Assembly (NCBI RefSeq): GCF_014230465.1
Contig: NZ_JAAXCY010000024.1
Coordinates: forward strand, 1 to 23,418
Direction: 5' to 3'
Length of the DNA: 23,418 nt
Source of the DNA: Pseudomonas cremoris
GTDB lineage: Bacteria; Pseudomonadota; Gammaproteobacteria; Pseudomonadales; Pseudomonadaceae
Made by a program: the position numbers and the translations under genes. Below the pieces are notes generated by a model. That model did not search any database, was not told where the DNA came from, and saw only the letters and a list, made by a program, of their open reading frames with translations. This document shows, one piece after another, positions 23,387 to 23,418 of the stretch. Within the stretch, counting starts at the first letter, position 1, and each line of letters starts with the position of its first letter.

Positions 23387-23418
23387 GGAATTCGACAGGG
23401 ATGTGGGGGGCCGCCGCC

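Overview
The window looks like the chromosome of a fluorescens-group Pseudomonas. It is GC-rich, carries a REP doublet with the core GCGGGCTTGCTCGC that is typical of these species, and encodes a periplasmic phosphate-binding protein of the DING family (mature N-terminus DINGGG), beside two type II secretion genes and a giant two-partner-secretion exoprotein. This arrangement (GspE, GspF, DING protein, giant TpsA) matches what I recall of the P. aeruginosa hxcR-hxcS-lapA-pdtA region, which is induced by phosphate starvation.

Layout, left to right. Positions 1-671 hold no gene. They contain a dispersed structured repeat (copy 1, carrying an 89-bp three-way palindrome), short hexamer repeats, a REPIN, and an inverted copy 2 of the same repeat. 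Copy 2 runs into the 3' end of an Lrp/AsnC-type regulator (672-1172, minus), whose reading frame contains a G10 tract near its end. Diverging from the regulator is a three-gene plus-strand operon: a tyrosinase-type binuclear copper oxidase (1319-3112), a 577-residue protein I do not recognise (3109-4842, ATGA overlap), and an exported protein with one C-terminal CxxCH haem site (4908-6497). I see no described pathway in this set; it is the best candidate for an undescribed system here.

The operon converges on a minus-strand block that fills the rest of the window: hxcR/gspE-like (21815-23233), hxcS/gspF-like (20604-21815), the DING protein (19050-20252) and a 4094-residue pdtA-like filamentous exoprotein (6556-18840). 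Strong hairpin-plus-T-run terminators follow the DING gene and the exoprotein gene. Known biology of the family suggests that the Hxc secretion ATPase and platform protein help export the DING phosphatase/phosphate-binding protein under phosphate limitation, while the giant protein is exported by a separate TpsB pore. No TpsB gene and no other secretion genes are present in the window. A third copy of the dispersed repeat (23254-23386) lies directly upstream of the gspE-like gene, so related repeats in direct orientation bound both ends of the window.

Functions assigned to the copper oxidase, Lrp regulator, TpsA protein, DING protein, GspF and GspE rest on clear motifs. Promoter and Pho-box proposals are weak readings by eye.
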